From Antilocapra americana (lineage: Eukaryota; Chordata; Mammalia; Artiodactyla; Antilocapridae), in assembly GCA_007570785.1 (NCBI GenBank), contig ML664161.1:10710895-10774894 (forward strand): DNA of 64,000 nucleotides, read 5' to 3'. A program made the translations under genes and the position numbers. Positions 1-11,014 of this stretch are shown here, one piece after another. Within the stretch, counting starts at the first letter, position 1. Each line of letters opens with the position of its first letter. Under the pieces are notes generated by a model, which saw nothing but the letters and a program-made list of their open reading frames with translations, was not told the origin of the DNA and ran no database searches.

Positions 1-1686
1 AGAAACTCTCTGAGACTTTCAAGTCTTAAAAGACAAGGCAACATCTTTCTGAGAATATCCTGGTGGGAATTAAGTAATTAAGTAAACATACAAGCAGACA
101 AGTATGTGTGTGTTTGTGTGTATATGTAATTTTTTAACTGATAACTTGTGACTTTCACCACCACCAAATATTTGAAGGGCTTCAATTTTTCCACTCTGAG
201 AATGATTTGATGGTTAATGAGACAACTGGTCCATGAGTACCACTGCAGAAAGATGCTAGCTACATATAAATGATTATAATTATCCAATTTTCTGAATGTT
301 TTTTTAATAAGCAGATGGGAAATTTTTGTCCATGGCAAGGAATTTCAAAGGCTTAATCATTTCATTTTTGTAACTATTCAAAATTTCAAGTATAGCTCTG
401 TTTAGAACTCAAACCACTTTTAGAAATCATTCATATTTATTCTCCAGGGCAAAAATTAGTGAATGAATGTGAATGAGTTTGGATGGTCTACACACCAAAC
501 AGAAAAGTAAAATCTTGGTAGTTTATTTGATCAATGTAGATTGTCAAATGGAATATTAATAGCCAAAAAAATGCCTTTAAAATGATTTGGACTTAGATCT
601 GCAAGGAATTGTTTTTCTGTATTAATAAAATATACATGAGTCCTTTCTATCAAGCTTGTATTAAAAACAGATAATTCCTCTAGTCACTCACTCAACCTTT
701 TGAATAGTCAATCATTAAATCCAAAATTATTTCAATTTATATGAGTATAGGGCACAATTATGTAGTGTTTTGGAGTCAGTGTATCCAGCTGTGAATAAAA
801 ACATAGTGTATAATGGAAAATCTCTGCTCTAGGTTTACAAAGAAAGCAGTTACAAAGGGTAACTGAAATAGTTCCTGGGGTTTCATGGAGAGATCAAGTC
901 CTGATGGAAGTGGTCAGAGGTGTGGCACAGCCTCTAATTAAGAATAAGGATACCCACTCATTATCACTCCACAGCAGCTCCCCCTAATAAGGCAGTGATT
1001 CATTGTCACTGGATGAGTGGTACATATGTACAAGCAAAACTGCCCACAGTTCAGTTAGTGTAACTCTCAGCTTATGTCTGGATTAGCTGTTTTATCTGTC
1101 TTTCCTCCAAGTATTTTCTCTGCAGCATATCACTGAAGTGGTATTAACATTCATCTGATTAAAATAAAGCATTTCCCTATAAATGTTGGACCAAAGCAAA
1201 CGCATTCACAGGAAATATAAAAAGGAAATTTAAATACAAATCGCATGCATAATGCTGCTAATTTGTTACTACTTGCTGTAAAGCTCTTAATGAGATTATC
1301 CAGGATTGGGTCTATTTCCACTGAGAGTTTCATTAACCCCTCTGAATATTTTTCCTTTGTTTATGCGATGTACCGAGTATATTTGATTATCCATATTTCA
1401 CATCTTGTAATTCAGTCTTTGCAAATTTGTAAAATTTGTGTTTATCATAAAAGAAGAAAATTAAGATGTGCATGATATGATTGTTCTTTGTATAAAATAT
1501 ATATACATGTCTATGTCTATTTGCTTATATATGCACTTAAAAAAATTATTCGGTGAAGGTAAAAGGTGGAGGATATTTAACAAATTCAGGGAATTTGGTG
1601 CTTCATAATGCTGTTTCAATTGGGGAGGACAATAAGAAAATATATGAAAAGATAGATGTCTGGTAGTCTCAGTTTTCTGCAGTCCT
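1..1686. other. AT-rich intergenic DNA, no gene recognised
   Basis: I see no convincing reading frame, RNA gene or young repeat here. The short frames present are chance-sized. The part around 1080-1480 contains homeodomain-like TTAATGAG and AT-rich motifs and a CGCATGCATAAT string that resembles conserved non-coding DNA, but this is only an impression from composition. Confidence 0.5.
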
Positions 1687-1848
1687 GTTCAGAAGCTGCT
1701 GCTGCTGCTGCTGCTACTAAGTCACTTCAGTTGTGTCCAACTCTGTGCTACCCCAGAGACGGCAGCCCACCAGGCTCTCCCATCCCTGGGATTCTCCAGG
1801 CAAGAGTGCTGGAGTCTGGTGCCATTGCCTTCTCTGCCCGTTCAGAAG
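1687..1848 (-). mobile_element. Bov-A2 type SINE unit with target-site duplication
   Basis: On the minus strand this is a Bov-A unit: the plus strand reads a GCT-repeat run, then the antisense Bov-A signature (AAGTCACTTCAGTTGTGTCC, GCAGCCCACCAGGCTC, GGGATTCTCCAGGCAAGAG). The element is bracketed by perfect 9-bp direct repeats GTTCAGAAG at 1687-1695 and 1840-1848, so both edges are well defined. Only one Bov-A monomer is present where full Bov-A2 is a dimer, so the copy is a monomer or is 5' truncated. The GCT run (about 1696-1713) is the antisense of the variable tail of the element. Confidence 0.9.
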
Positions 1849-1897
1849 AAATACACTAAATAGAGTATGTATTACACTAAATAGAGTATAGAGTACT

Positions 1898-2085
1898 GTA
1901 GTACTTCTCAGACTTTCATGTGTGTCTGAGTCACTTGGGCATCTTGTTAAAATTCAGATTTTTGATCAATCATTTCACTGTGAGGCCTGAGTCTCTGCAT
2001 TTTCTAACCAAATCTCACAAAGGCTGCTTCTCCATAAATTGATAGCATTTTGAGTAGCAAAAGGATTGTCTGTTAAACTACTAAT
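1898..2085. mobile_element. MER5-like hAT MITE remnant
   Basis: The stretch begins with a CTTCTCAGACTTTCATGTG type end, followed by GAGTCACTTGGGCATCTTG, TTAAAATTCAGATT and a GAGGCCTGAGTCTCTGCATT core. This order resembles the small non-autonomous hAT-Charlie elements of the MER5 group, with heavy divergence. It has no coding capacity. The assignment is from remembered consensus similarity; the terminal inverted repeat is only partly visible on the left and not clear on the right. Confidence 0.55.
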
Positions 2086-5000
2086 AGATAGAATCATTTC
2101 CAGTTTAAAGAACAGAACATAACGCAAATGAGTTGTATAACCAAAATCCAGAAAGTGAATAATGTCTTAAAATACATACGCTATTCAAAAATGTATTACA
2201 TAGAAGCCTGGCTATGCATTTATCAGGAATCTTAGCTTTGATAACTTGAGTAGGATCTCATTAAATAAATGAAAATGCCACAAAATGAAGATATCAACTA
2301 AGTTGGGCTCCCTGCTGGGAAATTCTGATAATTACTCATATTAAAGATAAACTGCTTTATTAAAACTGGACATTTCTATTAAAACCAAAAGCAGTCCTTA
2401 AAAACAACTGTATAAATCAAAAGGGAAAATCAAGGGAAAACAGTGGGAGTTATGAAGCAGACATTTTAGTTCCACTTCTGCCATGGAACCAGCTTTCATT
2501 ATCTATAAATTGAAAATGATAATTATCTGATCCAAATCTCATAAATGTGTGATGAAATCTGAATATGATAACCACATGTATGCATTTTGAAATCATTTAT
2601 AACGTATAAGTAAAACATTTTTAGAATTGCAAATGTTATTTGCTGCTGTAGATATCAGGCCATGATATACGCCTTGTGGTATATGTGCTAATTTGCAGTA
2701 TTTAATTTTGTTTATGATCTCCAGATTTTAACACACATGAGGGAGAAATTGGTCAATTTTTTTTGGTATTACATTTTCAGAAATGCCCTGGTTTCATCTG
2801 AAAATGTGCTTAGAGATTCTCTTGGCACAGATTCCATTTAAATAGTGCTAATGTTATTCATTCTCATTGAAGTCTGTCCCTAGGGTTCTGGGATTAAAGA
2901 AGAGAATGTAGTTCCATATCTGTGTAAACAGCTACAGAAAGTGATTAAAACTTATTAGTGGTATCAGTAATTATGTTGACTTACAATATATGTGCCATCA
3001 TTTTAACCATTTAGTTAAACATGGAAAGGAAATTGAGAAGGAAGCTTTAATTAATCTCAGAAGTAAAAAGTTCAAAAGAATTCGCTAGCATGAAATAGGC
3101 ACCCTTGTGAAAAGAAAACTTACTGTTTAGTCAATGCAGAGGCTCAAAGAGAGCTAAAATGTGAAAAAAAAAATCTGTGAAATTAATTCTCTCAGGCAAT
3201 GAACTTGTGTTCCAAAAGTTGCAGTGTTTCTCAGTGTTCACTTCTGGATGCAATGTAGTGCCAATGTGTTTCGCTGAGTTGGGGATTTCTCATGGCAGCT
3301 GTCAAGGTTGATGTATCATCTTTAAAGATGTTCCTTAAAACTTTGCTCTGACCCCTGGCTACTCTTAGACCTTTCTATGGATCACGGAAGGCATACTTTA
3401 GTTTCTTCAGGTTTTGCATTAACTGAGTATGGAGTTTGTGTTTCTTGTTGAGAAAAAAAAAAAATGGTAAGACAAATCTTCCTTGAGTTTTCCAGGATTT
3501 CACTTGAAATGAAAACTCACAGCGTAAACATTTGCTCTTATTGCTGCTCCCGTTTTGCTGTGCCAGACTCTAAACGACTCAGGAATCTTTCAAGAGGGGC
3601 TAAATTTTGCATAAATCAACAAATTCCTATGTTAAAAGTGTTCAGTTGTATGTACCACATTACAGATTTGTAGTAAATGTTTATCAAGTGGGTAAATGAC
3701 TAGAAGGATGACTGACCAACTGACTGAATGAATGAATGAATAAAGACATATTATTACCTGTCCTCAAGGGGGGAAAAGTGCTTGCACTATCAGCCATGCT
3801 GTATGTCAGAGGTGCCCTAATAAATAAAAGACATAGGAGCAGTGAAGAAATTGCAGTTGCTTTTACGGGGAGATCAGGGAGTACTCACAGAGAAAAGGGT
3901 ACTTGAATAGAGTTTCAGCATGTAGAAAGATGTGAGAAGAAATGGCATTTCAGACAAAGGGCATGATCACTGTTTTCACTGTACAATGAATATCTTAGTA
4001 AATAATATGTTCTGTAATTTTAGAAAATAAAGAATATTTCTAAAATTGGAGGCAGACGTTCAGCCTTTTTACTCTCCAAAGAGGCCTTTGTGGTTGCCAT
4101 TTTTCCAATGACACAGGTATTGCTGAATGTGATTCCTCCCATTTGATGCACACTTGAACAAAATCACAGTCAGGCTTTCTTTTCCCTCTTGGTTTAGCTG
4201 TTGAACATTCATGTGTGTGTGCAGTGGGGGAATGAGATGTTCATTTTTTCCCCTTTGCTTCTTAATAGAATCATCTCGTAAAACTACAGTTAAAATTAAT
4301 AAAGATCTTTTTTCTAAAATTAGAAGGATCTATTTGCTTTGACAAGGTCTAACTGTTTATAGTGTCAGATTATTTTCAAAATATTACAGATGTGGAAAAG
4401 GGGTAGAATTAGTTTTGAGTAAAATTATGGCTTGTCGGCAGATAACACAATCAACCTTTCAAAAGCAAACACCTCTTTCCAAGTATAGTTGTTAGAAAAT
4501 GAAAGCCTTATTCAAATGCTAAATAAGAAAAATGAGGATGAGAATATAAACTCCTCTGGAAAAAAAAATAACAAAGAACAGTATTTTAGGCATGGTTTTC
4601 AAAGATTTCCAACTGCAGGTGCTGCCTAGTTGTTGATTGGTTCATTGGATGGCTTTGATGGTGTTGATAGTTCATCAAAGTGGGAAATTCAAGTTAATGA
4701 CAGCTAATAACATGATTGAATGGTGCCTGATCTATTTGAGGATGGAAAATCGATAGTCTATTAGATTCGTCAGGAGAAGATGGGGAAGGGAAAGCAAGCT
4801 GTATTTGCCTTCATCACCACGGCTACACTAATTAAGCACCGCCTTTAGATGGAGAGGAGCCTGGAGAATTGAACTGGTAATGAGATTCAGGCTTGAAGTA
4901 AATGAAGCAACTTCACCATAAGGCACACTGACAAGACAATTAAACCTCTTTATCAATGCAGCTTTCATCCAGAAAGAAAATCTCATATGGCAGCTATAAA

Positions 5001-6500
5001 ATAAGTGGGGGACCCGGAGGAACTGTAAATCTTTTTCTCAGCTTGCAGTTGTTCTTACAACTTCTACATTGTTTTGACATTTGGGTTTCTTTGCATTAGA
5101 AGTTAGTCATAGTTAGTAACATTTCATTTTGTTACATGGAGGTTCCTGGTGTGTCACATTTGTTGAAATGTTTCAAGGAAGGGTTTGATTACATATAAAA
5201 TTGATTAGAGATAAAAAGCAATTTCCTCCAAAAATTTTAGACTAGAAAGGGAATATTCTAAAGAGTACTCATAATCGTTGTTAGCATTTCAAAAATCCTT
5301 TAAAAAATATTTCAAAGTAGTTAATTTTATAGATAAAGGCTCATTTTTGCTTATCCAAATATCATCTTTTCCTTCAGTGAAAAATTATCTGTTGGGAAAG
5401 ACCATCTCAAATAGTCAGAGAATCTTCTCATCTAAATTTCTGAAACTGGAGTAGATTTTATTTTAAACACAATGAGGGGAGAATGGGCTTTTATTGGCTG
5501 ATAAGTGTTTTGGAGAATGGGCACATATCAAATATACTATTTAATATTATAAAAATAAAATAATGTCAACCCATCAGTATTTTGCAAAAAAGATATGCCT
5601 TTTAATCCGAGGTCTTTTGTTATGTTCTGGTGTGTTAGTGTTATGGAGAACTGCTGTATATAACATAAAAATATTATCACCTATGAGAATCACACTGAAA
5701 TCCCTCACCAGCAATATTCTTAGTGTAGTTTGTACTATGTGGCATAGCTGTGCATTCACCTATGAAGTTTCTAGACATATGTTTTAAGATTTGAGGGGAA
5801 ATAGCTAGAGCATAGCAACATCTTTCCTTTTTCTTCTTTCATTTCTCCATGATACCTAACATTTGGACTTCACAAAACATATTTATCATTTCCTTTTTCT
5901 ATATACTGGTTATTGGTAGTATTTTCTAGCTTAGGTTGGGTGTAAAGGCAGAAAAATAAAAACACCTGGCAGTTTCATCTCATACATTATGATACTTCAC
6001 TTTATTTTTTGTTTACTTATATATTAATACAATTTCCCATTTCTTAGCCTTTCACGATAGCTTTTTCTTTCATCTTTCAGCATTACGAACCATCCTTCCT
6101 CAAGCTTTTGTTATTTCCTTATTTCTTCTGCAGTTGTTTATTTGTCCTTCTACCCATGTTGTATGGCTTGGCTGTTTGAGCTTCAAAAATATTATAGTAA
6201 TGCTTCACTTAAATTGAATGTGTGAGCTTTAGAAATATTATAATAATATTTCGCCAGAACTGTTTTACTCAAAAGCTTTTACTGAGTACTTGTAGGATAT
6301 ATTGTGCTGCGGTATATTCACCCGGGGGATACAGATATGTTCAGTCATTCATTCCTTCATTTACTCAAAAAACATGTGTTGAACTCAGTGTTTTACCTGT
6401 GGTGAACACCAAGGAGCATAGCACTCTGGGTCTTCAAAGATAGTCTTACTAGGCATAGATTCAGTCTTTACATATATATAGCATTATTTTTGCTGTAAAA
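2086..6500. other. Intergenic DNA, mostly unique; a candidate conserved block at 4400-5000
   Basis: No gene or young repeat is recognised. A (TGAA)n run lies at about 3725-3742. About 3850-3970 faintly resembles an antisense L2/MIR-type remnant (AAATGGCATTTCAGACAAAGG). Between about 4400 and 5000 the sequence loses its simple A/T runs and carries features common in vertebrate conserved non-coding elements: GCTAATAACATGATT, CACTAATTAAGCACC, CAGCTATAAAATAAG, and no good reading frame. Enhancer function is inference only. Confidence 0.4.
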
Positions 6501-6502
6501 TA

Positions 6503-6646
6503 AATGGATGGTTGCATGGCATCATCGACTCCATGGGCATGAGTCTGAGCAGTCTCCAGGAGACGGTGAAGGACAGGGTGCCTGGCATGCTGCAGTCCTG
6601 GGGTTGCAAGGAGTCAGACATGACTGAGCAACTGAACAACAACAAA
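6503..6646 (+). mobile_element. BovB 3' tail fragment
   Basis: The plus strand matches the last part of BovB: GCATGGCATCATCGACTCCA, GGAGACGGTGAAGGACAGGG, GCCTGGCATGCTGCAGTCC, then GAGTCAGACATGACTGAGCA and a tail ending ACTGAACAACAACAAAAAA. It lacks the reverse-transcriptase region, as expected for 5' truncation. The ACAACAA tail differs from the ACTGAACTGA tails of the other BovB copies in this window, suggesting an older or different subfamily. Confidence 0.85.
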
Positions 6647-6787
6647 AAATTTATTTTAAAAATTCAAAATACAGTGTAACATAATCAAAGTTAGATATAT
6701 TAAAATTAAATATAGTTTAAATAAAAATGAAACAAATAATATAGTAAATATATATGATGAGATGCAGTGGTACAGAAAAAGTTGAGG

Positions 6788-6815
6788 TTTTTGTTTGTTT
6801 GTTTGTTTGCTTGCT
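6788..6815. repeat. (GTTT)n simple repeat
   Basis: A run of TTTG/GTTT units with two variant GCTT units at the right end. It may be a decayed poly-A tail of an older element, but no such element is recognised next to it. Confidence 0.85.
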
Positions 6816-6882
6816 TTGTTCTTGCTCTGGAATGAAAAGTTTCAGGGAGGAAGTAGGATTTGAGTTCAGTCTTGAAGATTAG

Positions 6883-7075
6883 TGGGCTTCCCTGGTGATG
6901 CAGTGGTAAAGAATCCACCTGTCAACCCAAGAGATGCAAGAAACCTGGGTTTGATCCCTGGGTCAGAAAGATTCCCTGGAGTAGGAAATGGCAACTCACT
7001 CAAGTATTCATGCTAGCCTGGAGGGCTATAGTCTATGGGGTCAAAAAGAGTTGAATGAACTGATCACACACACAC
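6883..7075 (+). mobile_element. Bov-tA SINE
   Basis: It starts with the tRNA-Glu-like head (GGGCTTCCCTGGTGATGCAG, GGTAAAGAATCCACCTG, GGTTTGATCCCTGGG acting as the B-box region) and continues into the Bov-A body (GATTCCCTGGAGTAGGAAAT). The 3' end is diverged and runs into a short (CA)n tract. It lies directly upstream of an antisense BovB tail piece. Confidence 0.88.
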
Positions 7076-7084
7076 TTGCAGAGG

Positions 7085-7153
7085 TTGTTGTCATTTAGCC
7101 CCTCAGCAGGGTCCAACTCTGCGATCCCAGGGACTGCAGCATGCCAGGCTTCA
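7085..7153 (-). mobile_element. Short antisense BovB or Bov-A 3' fragment
   Basis: The plus strand reads GGGTCCAACTCTGCGATCCC then GGGACTGCAGCATGCCAGGC, which is antisense to the terminal part of BovB. Only about 70 bp are recognisable. It abuts the preceding Bov-tA. Confidence 0.7.
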
Positions 7154-7439
7154 GATAAGTAGGAGTTCTGTAAGTGATGGAGAAGTGGAGAGACGCCCAT
7201 ATGCATGAAGTCCTGCAAGTAAGCAGGGTTACTGTTGGTTTCTTTTGGCAGGATCATAGATTTTGTTGAGACGGTTGGCATGAAATTGGGGTCAGATTAC
7301 AGAGGATACAAAGTACCATGACTGAGGAGTTCAAACATTATGCTGCAGCCAAATCCTGATCAGGATTCCTCTTCTGATCAGGAAATTATATGACATTATG
7401 AGTTTTCACAATATGGCTAGTGGTAATTGTTGGAAAGAA

Positions 7440-7648
7440 TGTGTGTGTGTGTTCACTCAGTCATGTCCAACTCTGCAACCCCATGGACTGTAGCTGGCCT
7501 GTCTCCTCTGTCCATAGCATTTTCCAGGCAAGAATACTGGAGTGGGTTGCTGTTTCCTCCTCCAGGGGATCTTCCTGACTCAGGGATTGATCCTGCCTCT
7601 CCTGAACTGGCAGATGGATTCTTTATCACTGAGCCACCTGGGAAGACC
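7440..7648 (-). mobile_element. Bov-tA SINE
   Basis: The minus strand carries a complete Bov-tA layout. The plus strand shows, left to right, the antisense 3' end (CACTCAGTCATGTCCAACTC), the antisense Bov-A body (GCAAGAATACTGGAGTGGGT) and the antisense tRNA-like head ending CACTGAGCCACCTGGGAAGA. A GT-rich tail (about 7440-7451) is at the left edge. Long frames on both strands here are SINE readthrough, not genes. Confidence 0.92.
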
Positions 7649-7749
7649 GTTAGTAAGAATATGCAGCATAATTGTGTTCTCAGATTATACCTAGCAGCAA
7701 AAAAGTGAGGATTCACAGAGTTCATTGAGGAGGCTATTGCATAGATATT

Positions 7750-8034
7750 TGTTGTTCAATTGCTCAGGCATGTCCAACTCTGTGACCCCATGGACTGCAG
7801 CATGCCAGGCTTCCCTGTCCTTCACCATTTCCTGGAGTTTGCTCAAACTCATGTCCATCTCAACCTCTGTCACTCCCTTCTCCTCCTGTCCTCAGTCTTT
7901 CCCAGGATCTGGGTCTTTTCCAATGAGCCGACTCTTCGCATCAAGTGTCCAAAGTATTGGAGCTTCAGCTTCAGCATCAGTCCTTCCAATGAATATTCAG
8001 GGTTGATATCCTTTAGGACTGACTGGTTTGATCC
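7750..8034 (-). mobile_element. BovB 3' end fragment
   Basis: The plus strand is antisense BovB: GTTGTTCAATTGCTCAGGCA, then GCAGCATGCCAGGCTTCCCT, TTTGCTCAAACTCATGTCCA, GGTCTTTTCCAATGAGCCGA, CAAAGTATTGGAGCTTCAGC, up to GGATTGATATCC-type sequence. It covers roughly the last 285 bp including the C-terminal coding end (antisense of the SILK..., QYFGH and RWLD segments). It is 5' truncated. Two overlapping 93-codon frames on the plus strand are antisense shadows. Confidence 0.9.
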
Positions 8035-8599
8035 ATTATAGATATAGGTGAAAAATAATATATACTTGTGTCTTGGAAAGTAAGGTGGAATAAAAGAAGA
8101 AGAATCACTAAGAGGGAGATTGAAAAGTTTAACTCATGGGAGTTAACATGTCACTGGATGTGGAAGGTGCTAGAGGGAAAGGAATTGAAACTGACTGAGT
8201 TTCCAGACTGATTAGATCGACGGGTTTTATTGTCAACTTAACTGTGTTGCCAGATTGTTTTCATCCTGGACAAGTGTCTTCATATTGAGAAAATTATTTT
8301 CTTTATTAAAAATATATTTCTTAAAAATACATTTCCACCTTTTAAATTTTAGCTACTGAATTCCTGCCATTTCCCCATTAGAAAATAATAGTACAAACGA
8401 CACTTAGGTACCCTTGGAAATGTAAATCATCAGTGACATTGGTTTTGGAGCTATTGTATGAATGGCTGCAACACTCCACAGCCAAAAGTGTGTGCTGGGT
8501 CACATGGGTAAACTGCTTAAGAAAGTGGGGGCTCAGTCTTTGCCTCAGATGCTTGAACCCCTGAGAACAGTACAATAACTACCATTGATTGGATATCTC
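8035..8599. other. Intergenic DNA, nothing recognised
   Basis: No gene, RNA gene or clear repeat is seen. The stretch is AT-rich apart from a slightly richer part at 8395-8560. Confidence 0.5.
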
Positions 8600-8785
8600 T
8601 ACTGCACCTGACCAACTGATAAGATCTTTACAAAAGATATCTTACTCAATCCTTGGAAGGAATCATTATTCCTCTTTCACAGATGAATAAAATGAAGTTC
8701 AAAAGATTAAATCGCATGACCAAAATCTCACTACTAGAGTCATGGAAAAAGGATTTTAACTGATGTCAGAATCTAGTCCTATTTT
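8600..8785 (-). mobile_element. MIR-like SINE remnant
   Basis: The plus strand resembles antisense MIR: an ATCTTACTCAATCCTTGG segment, ATTATTCCTCTTTCACAGAT (the MIR core), GAATAAAATGAAGTTCAAAAG, and an antisense tRNA-related part with CTAGAGTCATGG. It is strongly diverged, as expected for a mammal-wide element. Confidence 0.6.
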
Positions 8786-9119
8786 AAAGTTTGTAAGACA
8801 TTGTTTACTTTTTGAACATAAGGAGTTCTTTAATATATGCCTACTTCTCTGAGAACTTAGCATGATTCTATGTATATAATATTTTCTCAAAAATTCAAGT
8901 GGTTACATTTTTCTATTATACGCTGAAGCTAAAGTTTTTCTATCTGATTTCTTCCCTCAATATTCCTGGGTCTAGAAGCAAATTATAAAATTTATCATAC
9001 ATCCATACAAAGGATTCCTCAAAAAATATTTTCTTCTTGTCTTTTATCATGTTTTTTTGGAATTATTTTACTTCATTTCACTTATTCAAAGCAACTAATA
9101 GCCATGTATTTCTGTAACA

Positions 9120-9525
9120 CCATACTTTGTAACAGAACATTTTATTTGAGATCATTGTAGATATAGTTGTAAGAAATAATACAGAAACCCCATGTTACCT
9201 TTACCCAGTTTCCCACAATGATAATATTTTACAAAACTATAGTAGAGTATTTCAAGCAGGATATTGATATTGATACAGGTAAAATAAAGAATAACTGCAT
9301 CACCACAAGGACCTCTCCTGTTTTTAGAGCCACACCTACCTCCCTCCAGTTCACCTCATCTTTAATCCTTGGCAACCACTAATCTGTTTTTCATTTCTAT
9401 GATTCTGTCATTTCCAGAACATTGTATAAGTGTAATTATGTAAGTAAGATTGGGGATTGGCATTTTCACTCAGTCTAAATCTCTGGAGATTCATACAAGT
9501 GGTATCATATATATTTATATTTATA
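9120..9525 (-). mobile_element. Old L1 (L1ME-like) 3' UTR remnant
   Basis: The plus strand contains a chain of motifs typical of antisense old L1 3' UTR: CCCCATGTTACCTTTACCCA, CAAAACTATAGTAGAG, GGATATTGATATTGATACAG, GCATCACCACAAGGACC, TTGGCAACCACTAATCTG and TCTCTGGAGATTCATACAAG. The right end decays into a (TATATTTA)-rich stretch. Subfamily is uncertain. Confidence 0.75.
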
Positions 9526-11014
9526 TATACTAAAATGTAAGCCGTGTCTTTAATATTAAATGAATCTATGTATTTTATAAATGTAATAATATATTTATAA
9601 CAAAAAGTTCTCTGTAAATTTTTAATAGACATGTGTGTACAGTTGCATACTGAACATTTTAAGTAACCTATGCACTGAAATGTCTTATTCTTCCTAAGCA
9701 TTTAGAATTAATTGACTTATTTGGAAAAAGAAATGAAAAACAATTATAATATAAAACAGGTGTCTTCTAATAATTTAAGCTAACATTATTGTACTTTGGG
9801 GGTGATTTGTCCTTCTGGGGAAACTTGTAAATAATAACCTCCTTTATCTAAAGTTTTAAAAGTATTTTTCCCCTATGTCTATTTGCAGTCGCCTTTTGAG
9901 TAGGCATTATTTCTTCTTCATCACTTTCTAATTTGGATTTAACTAGCTTTGAAGTCATTGTTATGTTCTGTTGAATAGACATATGGCTTTTTTGGAGTTG
10001 CTCTTCAATTTTTCTTCTCTATGCCTAACTTACAAGGACTCCTTCCTCTTGTTTGACCATGCATGTTTTAATAAGCCACATAATTTTCATAAATATTTTA
10101 TTTAACCCATACTGTCACAAGTTCTCTTTCTTTTCCTTTGAGAGTGTTTTTCTTTATTGCTGCCCTATGACTTTTGAAAGAAACTGACATATTAAAAATG
10201 TTTCTTTATCCCTCTTTATTTGGGCTCAGTTGAATTTTTATCCAGCATGGAAAAGAGTATTAGCCATTAACGTGTTGTGCCTTATTGGAATATTTATGAT
10301 AAGCAAAGATGTGAAGATATTTTAAGCATCTAAAGATTCCTTTCAGGGTTATGTTTGATGTTACTCTCTAGGAACAAATTCTTTGAAATTTAAATGTGGA
10401 ATCCTGTCTGCTGATGCTGTAGCATTCGTGTCTGAAGTAAAATCATAAGCTGGCCATAAGTTCCTGAACCATTTCTCATTGGCCAACTGAAAAGGCAAAG
10501 GCCTTTTTGTGAGTTAAAGACATGCTAAATAACTGCAAAAACAACTAAAACATTGCCTTCACAGAATTATGTGAAGTGTTCCACAGTTTTCAGAGTGGTA
10601 TACACTTGATTTGTCAATTTTAGCACGCATTCCTCCAGTACACGCTTCCCCAGACTTGTTAAAGCCTGAAACTATCGATGTTCACTTAGATGGCTTCTTC
10701 TCAGGGAACATTTCCCTGATTGGTAGTTACGAAATTATCTATTCCATTGGGTATTGTGCTACATTTCCCTGTAGATTTGTACATTCTTTTCCATATCTCT
10801 ACCTTCCTAATGAACTAATCATAGCATTCAGTGTGGCTGTTTGCATTATTACTATAGATGAGTTTTATTTCTATCTAGATATTTTAAAGGGGTATTTATT
10901 TCGATGTAATTTTTTTTTTTTGGGTAAGGTTAGATATAATTCTTTTTGTTTGGATCTAACATCCATAAGAAAATTATAAAAACCTGAAATCAATGGAAAA
11001 CAAATGTTTTACAT
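9526..11014. other. AT-rich intergenic DNA, nothing recognised
   Basis: No RNA gene or identifiable repeat. A 122-codon open frame at 10611-10979 on the plus strand has no recognisable domain and hydrophobic, low-complexity composition. I treat it as chance. Confidence 0.5.

Noticed and set aside
6883..7075. A functional tRNA-Glu gene in the Bov-tA head
   Set aside because: The head is only tRNA-like: it cannot form a complete cloverleaf and it continues directly into the Bov-A body. The same holds for all other Bov-tA heads in the window.
10611..10979. 122-codon open frame on the plus strand
   Set aside because: No recognised domain, no good codon pattern, AT-rich hydrophobic composition, and no neighbouring exon or promoter signals. 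Most likely chance.
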